Shown: in pieces, positions 8,516 to 17,095 of the stretch
Layout of the letters: each line of letters begins with the position of its first letter
Numbering within the stretch: the stretch's first letter is position 1
The notes under the pieces: generated by a model
Database searches by the model: none
Told to the model about the DNA's origin: nothing
What the model saw: only the letters and a program-made list of their open reading frames with translations
NCBI GenBank assembly: GCA_027487775.1
Contig: JAIYCY010000002.1
Span: 1 to 45,761 of the forward strand
Length of the DNA: 45,761 nucleotides
Direction of reading: 5' to 3'
Source of the DNA: Planctomycetaceae bacterium
GTDB lineage: Bacteria; Planctomycetota; Phycisphaerae; Tepidisphaerales; Tepidisphaeraceae
Made by a program: the position numbers and the translations under genes

Positions 8516-9928
8516 ATGCGAACCAGCGCCCTCCTGACTGCCATCGTTACGACGACCTCCTGCCTGACCGGCTTGGTTTGCGCCAAGCCGGTCAACGTCG
8601 TCATGATCGTTGCCGACGACTTGGGATACGCCGACCTCGGCGTGACCGGAAATACCGATTTCAAGACCCCGCATCTTGATTCAATCGCACAGCAGGGCAC
8701 ACGCTTCACGCAGTTCTACGTGACCGCCGCCGTCTGTAGCCCCAGCCGCGCGGGATTCCTCACCGGACAGTATCAACAACGCTTCGGACACGATAACAAC
8801 GGCAGCGGCCCGCCTCCGTTCGGACTGCCGCTCGACCAAGTCATCATGCCCCAACACTTCAAGGCCGCAGGTTACGCCACCGGCATGGTCGGTAAGTGGC
8901 ATCTCGGCGAAGGCCCGGGCATGCACCCCATGGACCGCGGATTCGATGCCTTCGTCGGACACCTCGGAGGCGGTCACAGCTTCTTCAAACCCGAAGACCC
9001 CGCCAAAGATCTCATCCTCGACGGACGCGAAAAGGCCAACTGGAACGGCTATCTCACCACCTACTTCGGCGAACGCTCCGTCGAGTTCATTCGCAAGCAC
9101 GCCGACGAACCCTTCTTCCTTTATCTCTCCTTCAACGCGCCGCACACTCCCATGCACCCGCGCGAAAGCGATATGCCCAATCTCACGCATATCGAGACCG
9201 AACGACGACGAAAATACGCCTCCATGATGATCGCCATGGACGAAGCCGTCGGCATGGTCCTCGATGAACTGAAATCAAAAGGCATCCATGACAACACCAT
9301 GGTCGTCTTCTTCAGCGACAACGGCGGACCCCAGCCAGGCGATCCCAGCGTCAACGGCTCGAACAATCGTCCCTTACGCTCAGGCAAAGCCAAAACCTAC
9401 GAAGGCGGGCTCCGCGTCCCGATGCTCATGCGATTGCCCGGCGTCGTCCCCGCGGGCGCAACCTACGACAAGCCTGTCATCAGCCTCGACCTTCTCCCGA
9501 CTTTCATGGCCGGCATCGGAAGGACGCCCATCGACGGCACAAACCTCGACGGCGTGAACCTCTTACCCTTCATCCGCGGCGAGGTCGAAGGTCGGCCCCA
9601 CGAGCGACTCTACTGGCGGCTCGGCGCTTCGATGGCGCTCATCGAAGGCGATCACAAACTCCTCTGGCCCAGCCGCGAAGGCGGACTCCCAGACGATCCC
9701 GATCGCACCGATTTCTCCAGGGTCGAGCTTTACAATCTCGCCTCCGATCCGTCGGAGAGAAACAACCTCGCCAAGAGTCAGCCCGAACGCGTCGAACGCA
9801 TGAAGCAGGCCTGGCTCGATTGGGACAAGACCCTGGCCAAACCTCTCTGGGGAACCTGGGCCGATCGACAGAAAAAGGCCGCGCCCAAAGCGCCCGCCGC
9901 TCCTCCTCAACCCGTACCAGCCAATTAG
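8516..9928 (+). CDS. Type I (S1) sulfatase, exported
   Basis: 470 residues from the ATG at 8516, preceded by AAAGGA. An in-frame upstream ATG at 8381 would overlap the hairpin and is unlikely. Signal peptide about 1-23. The sulfatase signature C74-S-P-S-R is present; C74 must be converted to formylglycine. Metal ligands D34-D35 (VADDLGYADLG), GKWHLG and SDNGG are all visible. S1 enzymes remove sulfate esters from carbohydrates or aromatics; export and neighbours suggest a sulfated polysaccharide. No formylglycine-generating enzyme or anaerobic maturase is on the element. The last 15 residues are Pro/Ala-rich. Length is normal for the family. It lies between surface proteins and the oxidoreductase/GH50 pair. 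Confidence 0.93.
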   Translation: MRTSALLTAIVTTTSCLTGLVCAKPVNVVMIVADDLGYADLGVTGNTDFKTPHLDSIAQQGTRFTQFYVTAAVCSPSRAGFLTGQYQQRFGHDNNGSGPPPFGLPLDQVIMPQHFKAAGYATGMVGKWHLGEGPGMHPMDRGFDAFVGHLGGGHSFFKPEDPAKDLILDGREKANWNGYLTTYFGERSVEFIRKHADEPFFLYLSFNAPHTPMHPRESDMPNLTHIETERRRKYASMMIAMDEAVGMVLDELKSKGIHDNTMVVFFSDNGGPQPGDPSVNGSNNRPLRSGKAKTYEGGLRVPMLMRLPGVVPAGATYDKPVISLDLLPTFMAGIGRTPIDGTNLDGVNLLPFIRGEVEGRPHERLYWRLGASMALIEGDHKLLWPSREGGLPDDPDRTDFSRVELYNLASDPSERNNLAKSQPERVERMKQAWLDWDKTLAKPLWGTWADRQKKAAPKAPAAPPQPVPAN

Positions 9929-10033
9929 TTCTCATCGCTCGCTTTTGTTCTTCATGCGTCTCAGATTTGCCCGACAAACCACCTGTTCATTCGATCTCAT
10001 TCATCCATTTCATCCGACTTTCGGAGCCTCCGT

Positions 10034-11935
10034 ATGAGCCAGCCGGCCGCCCAGTTTCCCACCCAAAACCACCGCGTCGACGTCGCCGTCATCGGCGGAG
10101 GCATCGCAGGCCTGTGTGCCGCCATCGCCTCAGCACGGCAGGGACGCAAAACCATCCTCGTGCAGGATCGCCCCGTCCTCGGCGGAAATGCCTCAAGCGA
10201 AGTCCGCATGTGGATCTGCGGCGCTCGCGGCAAAGAATTCAAAGAAACCGGCATCCTCGAAGAAATCCAACTCGACAACGCACTTCTCAATCCGTCGGGC
10301 AATTACTCCATCTGGGACGGCGTCCTCTGGCATAAGGCCACCTCACAACCCAATCTCACGCTCCTGCTCAATTGCTCGGTCATGAGCGGTGATAGCGAAA
10401 CCATCCCAGGCGACGCCTCACTCCGACGCATCACGCGCGTCCGCGGATGGCAACTCACCAGCCAGACTTTTCACGACATCGAAGCGAAGATCTTCATCGA
10501 CTGCTCAGGCGACAGCATCCTCGCACCCATCAGCGGCGCGGCTACACGCTGGGGCCGCGAAGCACGACACGAATTCGACGAAGACATCCAACCGCCCACC
10601 GCCGATCGCAAAACGATGGGCAACACGCTTCTGATCCAGCTCCGAAAGGTCGACGAAGACGTCCCATTCACTCCGCCGCCATTTGCTTATCGATTCGACT
10701 CCCACGACCAGTTCGCCCACCGACTCACCAACGGCGTGCAAGCGCATAACTTCTGGTGGCTCGAACTCGGCGGACTCCAGGACACGATCCGCGACGCCGA
10801 ATCCATCCGCGACGAGCTCATGCGCACCGCCTGGGGCGCATGGGACTTCATCAAAAACCGCTCACCTCACCGCGAGCAGGCGGCCCGCTGGGCCATCGAA
10901 TGGGTCGGCGCGCTCCCCGGCAAACGCGAAAATCGTCGCTACGTCGGACTCCACACCCTCTCACAAAACGAAGTCCGCGCCGCGGGCAAAGATTACAACC
11001 TCTTCGAAGACGCTGTCGCCTACGGCGGATGGTCCATGGATGACCACCACCCCGCGGGCATGCTCTATCCCGCCGAGCCGACCGTCTTCCATCCCGTGCA
11101 TAGTCCCTACGTGATTCCGTATCGATGCCTGGTCAGCTCGACCGTCGTCAATCTCATGATGGCTGGCCGCAACATCAGCGTGACCCACGCGGCCCTCAGC
11201 AGCACGCGCGTGATGGCCACCTGCGCGCTCCTCGGACAGGCCGCAGGCACTGCGGCCGCCATGGCAATCGCGCGCGGGATCAGCCCGCAGCAGATTTTCC
11301 CCGCCCACATTTCTGCGCTGCAGCACCAACTCCAACGCGACGACGTCTGGCTGCCCGGTCGAACCCGCGCCGTCGATGAAATCTCACGCAACGCCACCAG
11401 CGATTGCCCCGATGTTCTCGCAGGTGTCGATCGCCCGCTCGCAGGCAATTTCAACGGCTTCCGCGCAGCCGTCGGTCAACCCCTCACACTCACGCTCAAA
11501 TCCGAAAGCCTCATCGCCGGCGTTCGCTTCGTCTTCGATTCCAACCTGCTCAACGAAAAGCGCATGCCCTGCAGCTATCCCCAAAAACACGACCGCTCCA
11601 GCATGCCCCCGAGCCTCGCCAAGCGATTCTCCATCGAGGTCCAGACCGGCGGAAACTGGAAACATCTAGGCGAGTTCGAAAACGCCCAGCGACTTCATAT
11701 CCTGCCGATCCACACGCGCGGCTCGGCACTTCGCGTCCGCATCCTCGAGACCTGGGGCGGCGACGAATCTCGCATCCACGGATTCGAAGCCATCGGCGAA
11801 TTGCCCGCCCATCATCCCGTCCCCACGGAACGGGTCGGCTGGAGCGATGTCGTGGCTCGCGTCGATCCCAAAGACCTCGAGCCGCCCGTCAATGAAGGTG
11901 ATGAAGCCACCCGACGTTCCGGCTTCGTCGCCTGA
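10034..11935 (+). CDS. FAD-dependent oxidoreductase (PF12831-like)
   Basis: 633 residues, no signal peptide. Residues 15-50 form an N-terminal dinucleotide-binding fold (VDVAVIGGGIAGLCAA, then ILVQDRPVLGGNASSE), and a second conserved block (SVTHAALSSTRVMATCALLGQAAG) lies near residue 380. This matches the FAD-dependent oxidoreductase family common in polysaccharide loci of Planctomycetota and Bacteroidota, whose substrate is usually unknown. From about residue 470 there is a beta-rich region resembling a carbohydrate-binding-like tail. A GGAG site seven bases before the ATG supports this start. Placed between sulfatase and GH50 genes, it may oxidise a released sugar, but that is inference. 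Gaps of about 105 and 113 bp fit one transcription unit. Confidence 0.85.
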   Translation: MSQPAAQFPTQNHRVDVAVIGGGIAGLCAAIASARQGRKTILVQDRPVLGGNASSEVRMWICGARGKEFKETGILEEIQLDNALLNPSGNYSIWDGVLWHKATSQPNLTLLLNCSVMSGDSETIPGDASLRRITRVRGWQLTSQTFHDIEAKIFIDCSGDSILAPISGAATRWGREARHEFDEDIQPPTADRKTMGNTLLIQLRKVDEDVPFTPPPFAYRFDSHDQFAHRLTNGVQAHNFWWLELGGLQDTIRDAESIRDELMRTAWGAWDFIKNRSPHREQAARWAIEWVGALPGKRENRRYVGLHTLSQNEVRAAGKDYNLFEDAVAYGGWSMDDHHPAGMLYPAEPTVFHPVHSPYVIPYRCLVSSTVVNLMMAGRNISVTHAALSSTRVMATCALLGQAAGTAAAMAIARGISPQQIFPAHISALQHQLQRDDVWLPGRTRAVDEISRNATSDCPDVLAGVDRPLAGNFNGFRAAVGQPLTLTLKSESLIAGVRFVFDSNLLNEKRMPCSYPQKHDRSSMPPSLAKRFSIEVQTGGNWKHLGEFENAQRLHILPIHTRGSALRVRILETWGGDESRIHGFEAIGELPAHHPVPTERVGWSDVVARVDPKDLEPPVNEGDEATRRSGFVA

Positions 11936-12048
11936 CCAAATTCAACGCATCGTCTCCGATTGCGTCCGTCATTTTCGCCCGGATCTCAATACTCAGTTGC
12001 TCGTTCAATCTTGATCCGTACCGACACCGTTCACGAGGAGAAACTTCC

Positions 12049-14280
12049 ATGCACCCCAAGTCCCACCATCGCCCATCCGCTCGCCTGGGTTTGATCTTGT
12101 CCGCGTTGGTCACAGTTCAGGGCATCGGCTGTGCTTCGCCTTCGAGCGCACAGCAGGGGAGTGCCTCGCAGGCAAGCCCACAGCAGGAAAGCGCATCGCA
12201 GGGAAGCACCACGCAGGGAAGTGCGCCGACATCGCTCGGTGCGCTCGCACAACTCCAGATCGCAGCAACCGCAGGCGAGCTGCGTCCGAACGCGGCGGGC
12301 TCCGGATGGCGACTTTCGCCCAAGGCCGATGCTGCCGGCGGTGCGCCTTCGGCTTCGATGAGGTTTGCACCCGCGGATGGATCGCTTTTGAATCTCGCGT
12401 CCTATCAAATCGTCAAGATTCAGATCCGCAACACGGGTCCATCGCCTGTCACCGTCCGCGCGAAGATCACCAACCCCGATGCCGAGAATCTTTCCGGAAC
12501 CTGCCAAACCGCCGCCACGCTCATGCCCGGCGCCCGGCAGACGCTTGATCTTCGCATCATGCCCACCCCCGAAGATCCCGGCTTCGAACCCTTTGCCAAG
12601 TTCATGAAGTATTACAGTCTTGTCAGGGTGCGCGATAACACCGTCGATGCATCCAAGATCGACGCGCTGACCGTCTGGATCGATGAGCCCACCCCCGACG
12701 CGCAAATCGAAGTCTCGGACGTCGAACTCGCCGGCACCGGCGCGGTCGGGCCTGTGCCTTTCTTCCCATTCGTCGACAAATACGGGCAGTACGTTCACGC
12801 TGACTGGCCGGGCAAGATCCACAGCGATGAAGATTTCGCCGCGCGCATTCTCGAAGAAGAACAGGAACGACGCGACTGGCCCGGACCCAGCGAATGGAAC
12901 AAGTACGGCGGTTGGGCAACAGGTCCCAAGCTCAAAGCCACCGGCAATTTCTACGCCGCCAAACATGACGGGAAGTGGTGGCTCGTCGATCCGGAAGGAT
13001 CGCTCTTCTGGTCTTACGGCGCGACGGGCGCGGGCTTCGGACCCGACCTGACCCCCATCTCCGATCGCGAACACTGGTTCGCAGATCTTCCCCCGCGTGA
13101 CGGCCCGATGGGCAAGTTCTACGCCGAAGGTCGAAACGTCATCTACATGTACTACAAGGAACGTGAGTGGCTCGGTTACCAGTTCTCTCTCGCCAATTCC
13201 GCTCGCAAGTACGGCGACAATGCCGCCGATCGACTCGTCCAAATCACCGCCGCGCGTCTGACCAGTTGGGGTTTCAACACGATGGGCGCATGGTCGCCCG
13301 CAGCGATGATGGCCTCCGGTCTCAAGCCCTACACCACCGTCATCCATTACGGCGCGCCGATGGTCAATCATCATCAGCCTGACGTCTTCCATCCCGATTG
13401 GGAAATCAAAGTCCGCGAGCGACTCGAACGCGAACGCGAAACCACCGCCAAAGATCCGATGAATATCGGCTACTTCGTCGACAATGAACGCCGCTGGGGC
13501 CGATACGCGCGATTTGCCGGCGTCTCGCTCCAAATCCTCGAAGCCGAACCCACCGTCGCTTCCAAGATCGCTTTCATCGACGATCTCAAAGCCAAATACT
13601 CCACCATCGAAGCCCTCAACCAAAGCTGGGGAACCACACACGCCTCGTGGGATGCCATGCTCCAGAGCCGCGAAAAAGTCACCTTCGCCGACCCCGCAAG
13701 CCCCGCCGTTGTTGTGAACACCAACATGTTCAACGACTGCGGCGACTTCGGCATGAAGTTCGGCGAGAAGTATTTCTCAACCTGTCGGAAACTGGTCAAG
13801 GAAATCGCCCCCAATCACATGTACCTCGGCGCACGGCTTCACAGCCACATCGATCCTTCGCTCATCGAGCTGCAGGCCAAATACTGCGAAGTCATCTCCT
13901 ACAACATGTACGACGCAACGCCCGTCGGTCGCATGCGACCGTACGCCGCCATCGATCACCCGATCATGATCACCGAGTGGGGCATCGACAACGACCCACG
14001 CCAAAGCCCGTTCCGTGCGACCACGGTTCAGGTCGCCATCGGAGCCAAAGGACCGCGCACCGAGCGACTCGCACAGTTCGCCAACGACGCCATCGCCCAT
14101 CCGCAGATCGTCGGCGCTCACTTCTTCCAGTATCGCGACCAACCCCTCTCCGGCCGACCTGACGGAGAAGCACTGCTTCGCGGTTTCATCAATGGAACCG
14201 ACACACCCAACTTCGAGCTGATCCAGGTCAACCGAAAAATCACCTACAACATGTACAAGACCCGCTCCGAAGCCAAATGA
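12049..14280 (+). CDS. GH50-type beta-agarase-like glycoside hydrolase, exported
   Basis: 743 residues. The N-terminal hydrophobic stretch ends at a cysteine (GIGC, about 27), so it may be a lipoprotein, though the lipobox is weak. A Gln/Ser/Ala-rich linker with repeats (QGSAS, QGSTTQGSAP) follows, then a beta-sandwich, CBM-like region to about 250. A TIM-barrel part begins at GKWWLVDPEGSLFWSYG (about 307), a hallmark of GH50. Catalytic candidates are E480 (VDNERRWG, acid/base) and E643 (MITEWGID, nucleophile). Their spacing of 163 is close to that known for GH50 beta-agarases. Members cut agarose beta-1,4 links; agar remains the best guess, not proof. GAGGAG lies about nine bases before the ATG. 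It is the last gene of the plus-strand series. Confidence 0.85.
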   Translation: MHPKSHHRPSARLGLILSALVTVQGIGCASPSSAQQGSASQASPQQESASQGSTTQGSAPTSLGALAQLQIAATAGELRPNAAGSGWRLSPKADAAGGAPSASMRFAPADGSLLNLASYQIVKIQIRNTGPSPVTVRAKITNPDAENLSGTCQTAATLMPGARQTLDLRIMPTPEDPGFEPFAKFMKYYSLVRVRDNTVDASKIDALTVWIDEPTPDAQIEVSDVELAGTGAVGPVPFFPFVDKYGQYVHADWPGKIHSDEDFAARILEEEQERRDWPGPSEWNKYGGWATGPKLKATGNFYAAKHDGKWWLVDPEGSLFWSYGATGAGFGPDLTPISDREHWFADLPPRDGPMGKFYAEGRNVIYMYYKEREWLGYQFSLANSARKYGDNAADRLVQITAARLTSWGFNTMGAWSPAAMMASGLKPYTTVIHYGAPMVNHHQPDVFHPDWEIKVRERLERERETTAKDPMNIGYFVDNERRWGRYARFAGVSLQILEAEPTVASKIAFIDDLKAKYSTIEALNQSWGTTHASWDAMLQSREKVTFADPASPAVVVNTNMFNDCGDFGMKFGEKYFSTCRKLVKEIAPNHMYLGARLHSHIDPSLIELQAKYCEVISYNMYDATPVGRMRPYAAIDHPIMITEWGIDNDPRQSPFRATTVQVAIGAKGPRTERLAQFANDAIAHPQIVGAHFFQYRDQPLSGRPDGEALLRGFINGTDTPNFELIQVNRKITYNMYKTRSEAK

Positions 14281-14327
14281 GCCGTCTCACACCAGCATCG
14301 AATCGTAGCACACCACGCGAAATCCAT

Positions 14328-14366
14328 ACCATGAATATCTGGCATTGACTACCAGATATTCATGGT
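14328..14366 (+). promoter_or_regulatory. 15-bp perfect inverted repeat just before the ATPase gene
   Basis: ACCATGAATATCTGG (14328-14342) and its exact reverse complement (14352-14366) surround CATTGACTA. The repeat ends 14 bases before the ATG at 14381. It is A+T-richer than its surroundings and has no T-run, so an operator or a translation-blocking mRNA stem looks more likely than a terminator. An alternative TTG start (14345) would lie inside it. Confidence 0.65.
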
Positions 14367-14380
14367 GCAGGATGGAGCGT

Positions 14381-15541
14381 ATGATTGAGCGAAAAGACGA
14401 CCTTCGACGCCTGACTGCGGCACTTAAGCGATCTCGCGTCGTGGCTTTGCTCGGTCCGAGACAGTGTGGCAAGACGACGCTCGCCCGCGAACTCGTCGCA
14501 CCTGGTTCTCTGAATTATTTCGATCTGGAAGATCCACGCAGTCTGGCACGCATGGACGAACCGGAGTTATCACTCGCCCCATTACGCGGGCTTGTTGTGA
14601 TCGACGAAGTTCAACGGCGTCCCAATCTCTTTCCGCTCTTGCGGGTGCTGGCGGATCGTCGTCCGCTCCCGGCCCGATTTCTGCTCCTGGGTAGCGCTTC
14701 GCCTGAACTGTTACGACAGTCCTCGGAATCTCTCGCCGGTCGAATTGAAATCCTCGAACTGCAGGGCCTGAGCCTTTCTCAGGTCGGCCCCACAGCGGCA
14801 GGCAGGCACTGGTTGCGAGGTGGGTTTCCTCTCTCGTTCACCGCTCGAAGCGACGTCGACTCAATCGCCTGGCGAAACTCGTTCATTCGAACCTACCTGG
14901 AGCGCGATCTTCCGCAACTGGGTATTCGCATCCCCGCAGCCACACTCACACGCTTCTGGACGATGGTCGCTCACTACCACGCCCAGACATGGAACGCTGC
15001 GGAAGTATCCACTGCGATGAGTGTCGATCAAACGACCATCCGGCGATATCTCGATCTCTTCACGGATCTGTTCCTCATCCGACAACTGCCACCGTGGCAC
15101 GAAAATCTCAGAAAGCGTCAAATCAAGTCGCCCAAGGTTTACATTCGTGACACGGGTCTTCTGCACGCGCTCTTGCGGATACCGAATAGGAAAGAACTCG
15201 AACAACACCCCAAAGTCGGAGCATCATGGGAAGGTTATGCAATCGAAGAAGTCTTGCGTGCCTTTGCTCCGGATGAAGCCTACACATGGGCCACCTACAA
15301 CGGGGCTGAGTTGGATTTACTTCTCTTCAAGCACGGAAAACGAATCGGAATCGAGTGCAAACGCACATCCGCACCACGACTCACACCATCCATGAAAATC
15401 GCGACGACCGACCTTGCGCTGGATCGTCTGTTCGTCGCATATCCCGGCGCCCAACGCTACCCCTTGGCAGAGCAGATCGAAGCCATTCCGCTTGACGAAC
15501 TCTTGAACATCGCACGAACGCGTTCGGGTCGGCAACGCTGA
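14381..15541 (+). CDS. AAA-type ATPase with DUF4143 C-terminus
   Basis: 386 residues from ATG 14381. Near residues 21-32 lies a Walker A loop (LLGPRQCGKTTLAREL), near 70 a Walker B (GLVVIDEVQRRPNLFPLLR), and then a sensor region (RFLLLGSASPELLRQSSESLAGR). The C-terminal half (VYIRDTGLLHALL, SWEGYAIEEVL, ELDLLLFKHGKRIGIECK) is a PD-(D/E)xK nuclease-like DUF4143 domain. These two-domain ATPases are widespread, mobile and of unclear role. Nothing links it to glycan use; with a palindrome at its front it looks like an independent cassette placed between the GH50 and esterase genes. It converges on the esterase gene with only 12 bp between stops. TTG 14345 is an alternative start, judged less likely. 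Confidence 0.9.
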   Translation: MIERKDDLRRLTAALKRSRVVALLGPRQCGKTTLARELVAPGSLNYFDLEDPRSLARMDEPELSLAPLRGLVVIDEVQRRPNLFPLLRVLADRRPLPARFLLLGSASPELLRQSSESLAGRIEILELQGLSLSQVGPTAAGRHWLRGGFPLSFTARSDVDSIAWRNSFIRTYLERDLPQLGIRIPAATLTRFWTMVAHYHAQTWNAAEVSTAMSVDQTTIRRYLDLFTDLFLIRQLPPWHENLRKRQIKSPKVYIRDTGLLHALLRIPNRKELEQHPKVGASWEGYAIEEVLRAFAPDEAYTWATYNGAELDLLLFKHGKRIGIECKRTSAPRLTPSMKIATTDLALDRLFVAYPGAQRYPLAEQIEAIPLDELLNIARTRSGRQR

Positions 15542-15553
15542 TCGCACGGCTGC

Positions 15554-17074
15554 TCACTTCGTCGTCACTTCCATCAGGAATGTGGCGGTGGGGAGGTCGT
15601 CGGAGTTGACGAGATTCACCGTGTCCGGGATCGCCGACCACGCGTACCGGACGGCCGTTGCGTCGGGTGATTCGATCGTGACTTGATCGGGCCCCGTGAT
15701 TTTCGCTCCCACGGGCTTGAACTCAGCTTCCGCCCCCTCGCCAGCAGCACCTTTGACTTCAAATCCGCGCACGATTGAACCCTCGGTCAACTTCAGACCC
15801 GCGCCAACATGATCGAAATGAACGACGAGCTTGTTTCCGTCGCGCGTGACCTGGCGGACGATCGGCCCGGTCGCGACGATATCGTGTCCGTAGATCAGCG
15901 CGCGGGCGAGCCGCGCCGCACGCTGGCCGATATAGACTTTGCTCTTGGGGTGCAGGTCGCTGGGGTCGCCCTGGTCATGGGTGACGATCAGCCCGGCGTT
16001 CGGCGTGTTGGCGGCGGCGTGGCGCTGGGCTTCGCGCGTGCCGGGCCATTGCTTGCCATCGTGATAACCGGGCAGTTGCACGATCATGAAAGGCAACTCG
16101 GGCTGCTTGAAATCGCGCCGCCAGGCGTCGATCAGCGTTCGCATGGCGGTCTGGTAGTAGGTCGGATTGTTGCTCGCGTTGCCTTCGCCCTGATACCAGA
16201 TCGCGCCACGCGCGGCATAGGGCGTAAGCGGTGCGACGAGGCCGTTAAAGAGTGCCGAAGGCCGCTTCGCGCGTTTGTCGCCCAGCATGTTCGGAATCGT
16301 CGGGCGTCGGCCCTCCTTGGTCTTTTCCCACTCGGCGAGTTTCGCTTTGTGGGCCTTCTCGTCTTCTTCAAAACGCGCTTCGGACCGCGCGACAGCCGCG
16401 AAAAAGTTTTCCGTGCCGGGCATCTGATCGAGTGTCGGACGATCGATCCACGACTCGATCCGCGTCCCACCGACGGCGGTATGAATCAACCCGATCGGCA
16501 CATCGACGTGCTTGTGCAGTTCGAGCGCGAAATGAAAACCGACGCCAGAAACCGCGCCGGCGCGCTCGGGTGTGCATCGGGACCATTTGCCCCAGAAATT
16601 GTCCGCACGCGGTTCGGAGGCTGCGCCGTCCAGACTTGCCTGCAAGAAGACCCGCAACCAAGGATAGTCCGCCGCCGCGAGGACCGCGTCGTCCTGCGCC
16701 GCGCGCACGGGCCAGGACATATTCGACTGACCCGCCAGCAGATAGACATCCCCGACGACCACGTCGGAAGCCTCCTGCTTCCTTCCATCGCTCGTCTCGA
16801 CACGCAGCACGCGGCTTTCGTGCGAGCCGGCCATCGGGGCAAGCGTCGCCGTCCATCGACCCGTTTCATCTGCGACGGCTTCGACCGATTGATCGGCAAA
16901 CTTCACCGTCACACGCACGCCGGGCGCGACGAAACCCCACACCGGCGCGGCGGCGTCGCGCTGAATCACCATGCCGTCGGTAAAGACCTTCGGCAGAAGC
17001 GGACGATCCTGCGCACGCGTAGCCGTCGCGCAACAGAGAATCACCATCGTCAGCAGGCAAAGCAGGTTCTTCAT
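15554..17074 (-). CDS. Sialate O-acetylesterase-like SGNH esterase (SASA family), exported
   Basis: 506 residues. Signal peptide 1-21 (TRAQ). The SGNH serine motif is GQSNMSWPV with S117. The glycine block GVGFHFALELHK and the late Asp/His pair (DPSDLHPKSKVYIGQRAARLA) complete the expected catalytic set. Related enzymes remove O-acetyl groups from sialic acids or from plant and algal polysaccharides; here deacetylation to expose a glycan backbone is likely. The ATG at 17074 follows a GGAAGGA site. It is the third gene of a leftward operon (GH128-PEP-CTERM, GH-A hydrolase, esterase) with 21 bp to the preceding gene. The long reverse-strand open frame opposite it is a shadow. Confidence 0.92.
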   Translation of the reverse strand: MKNLLCLLTMVILCCATATRAQDRPLLPKVFTDGMVIQRDAAAPVWGFVAPGVRVTVKFADQSVEAVADETGRWTATLAPMAGSHESRVLRVETSDGRKQEASDVVVGDVYLLAGQSNMSWPVRAAQDDAVLAAADYPWLRVFLQASLDGAASEPRADNFWGKWSRCTPERAGAVSGVGFHFALELHKHVDVPIGLIHTAVGGTRIESWIDRPTLDQMPGTENFFAAVARSEARFEEDEKAHKAKLAEWEKTKEGRRPTIPNMLGDKRAKRPSALFNGLVAPLTPYAARGAIWYQGEGNASNNPTYYQTAMRTLIDAWRRDFKQPELPFMIVQLPGYHDGKQWPGTREAQRHAAANTPNAGLIVTHDQGDPSDLHPKSKVYIGQRAARLARALIYGHDIVATGPIVRQVTRDGNKLVVHFDHVGAGLKLTEGSIVRGFEVKGAAGEGAEAEFKPVGAKITGPDQVTIESPDATAVRYAWSAIPDTVNLVNSDDLPTATFLMEVTTK

Positions 17075-17095
17075 AGGGTCCTTCCGGTTTGTGAA

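Noticed and set aside
12160..12235. Imperfect ~15-bp repeats at the start of the GH50 gene as possible iterons or CRISPR
   Set aside because: They encode an in-frame Gln/Ser/Ala linker with drifting sequence and no spacers; a protein linker explains them.
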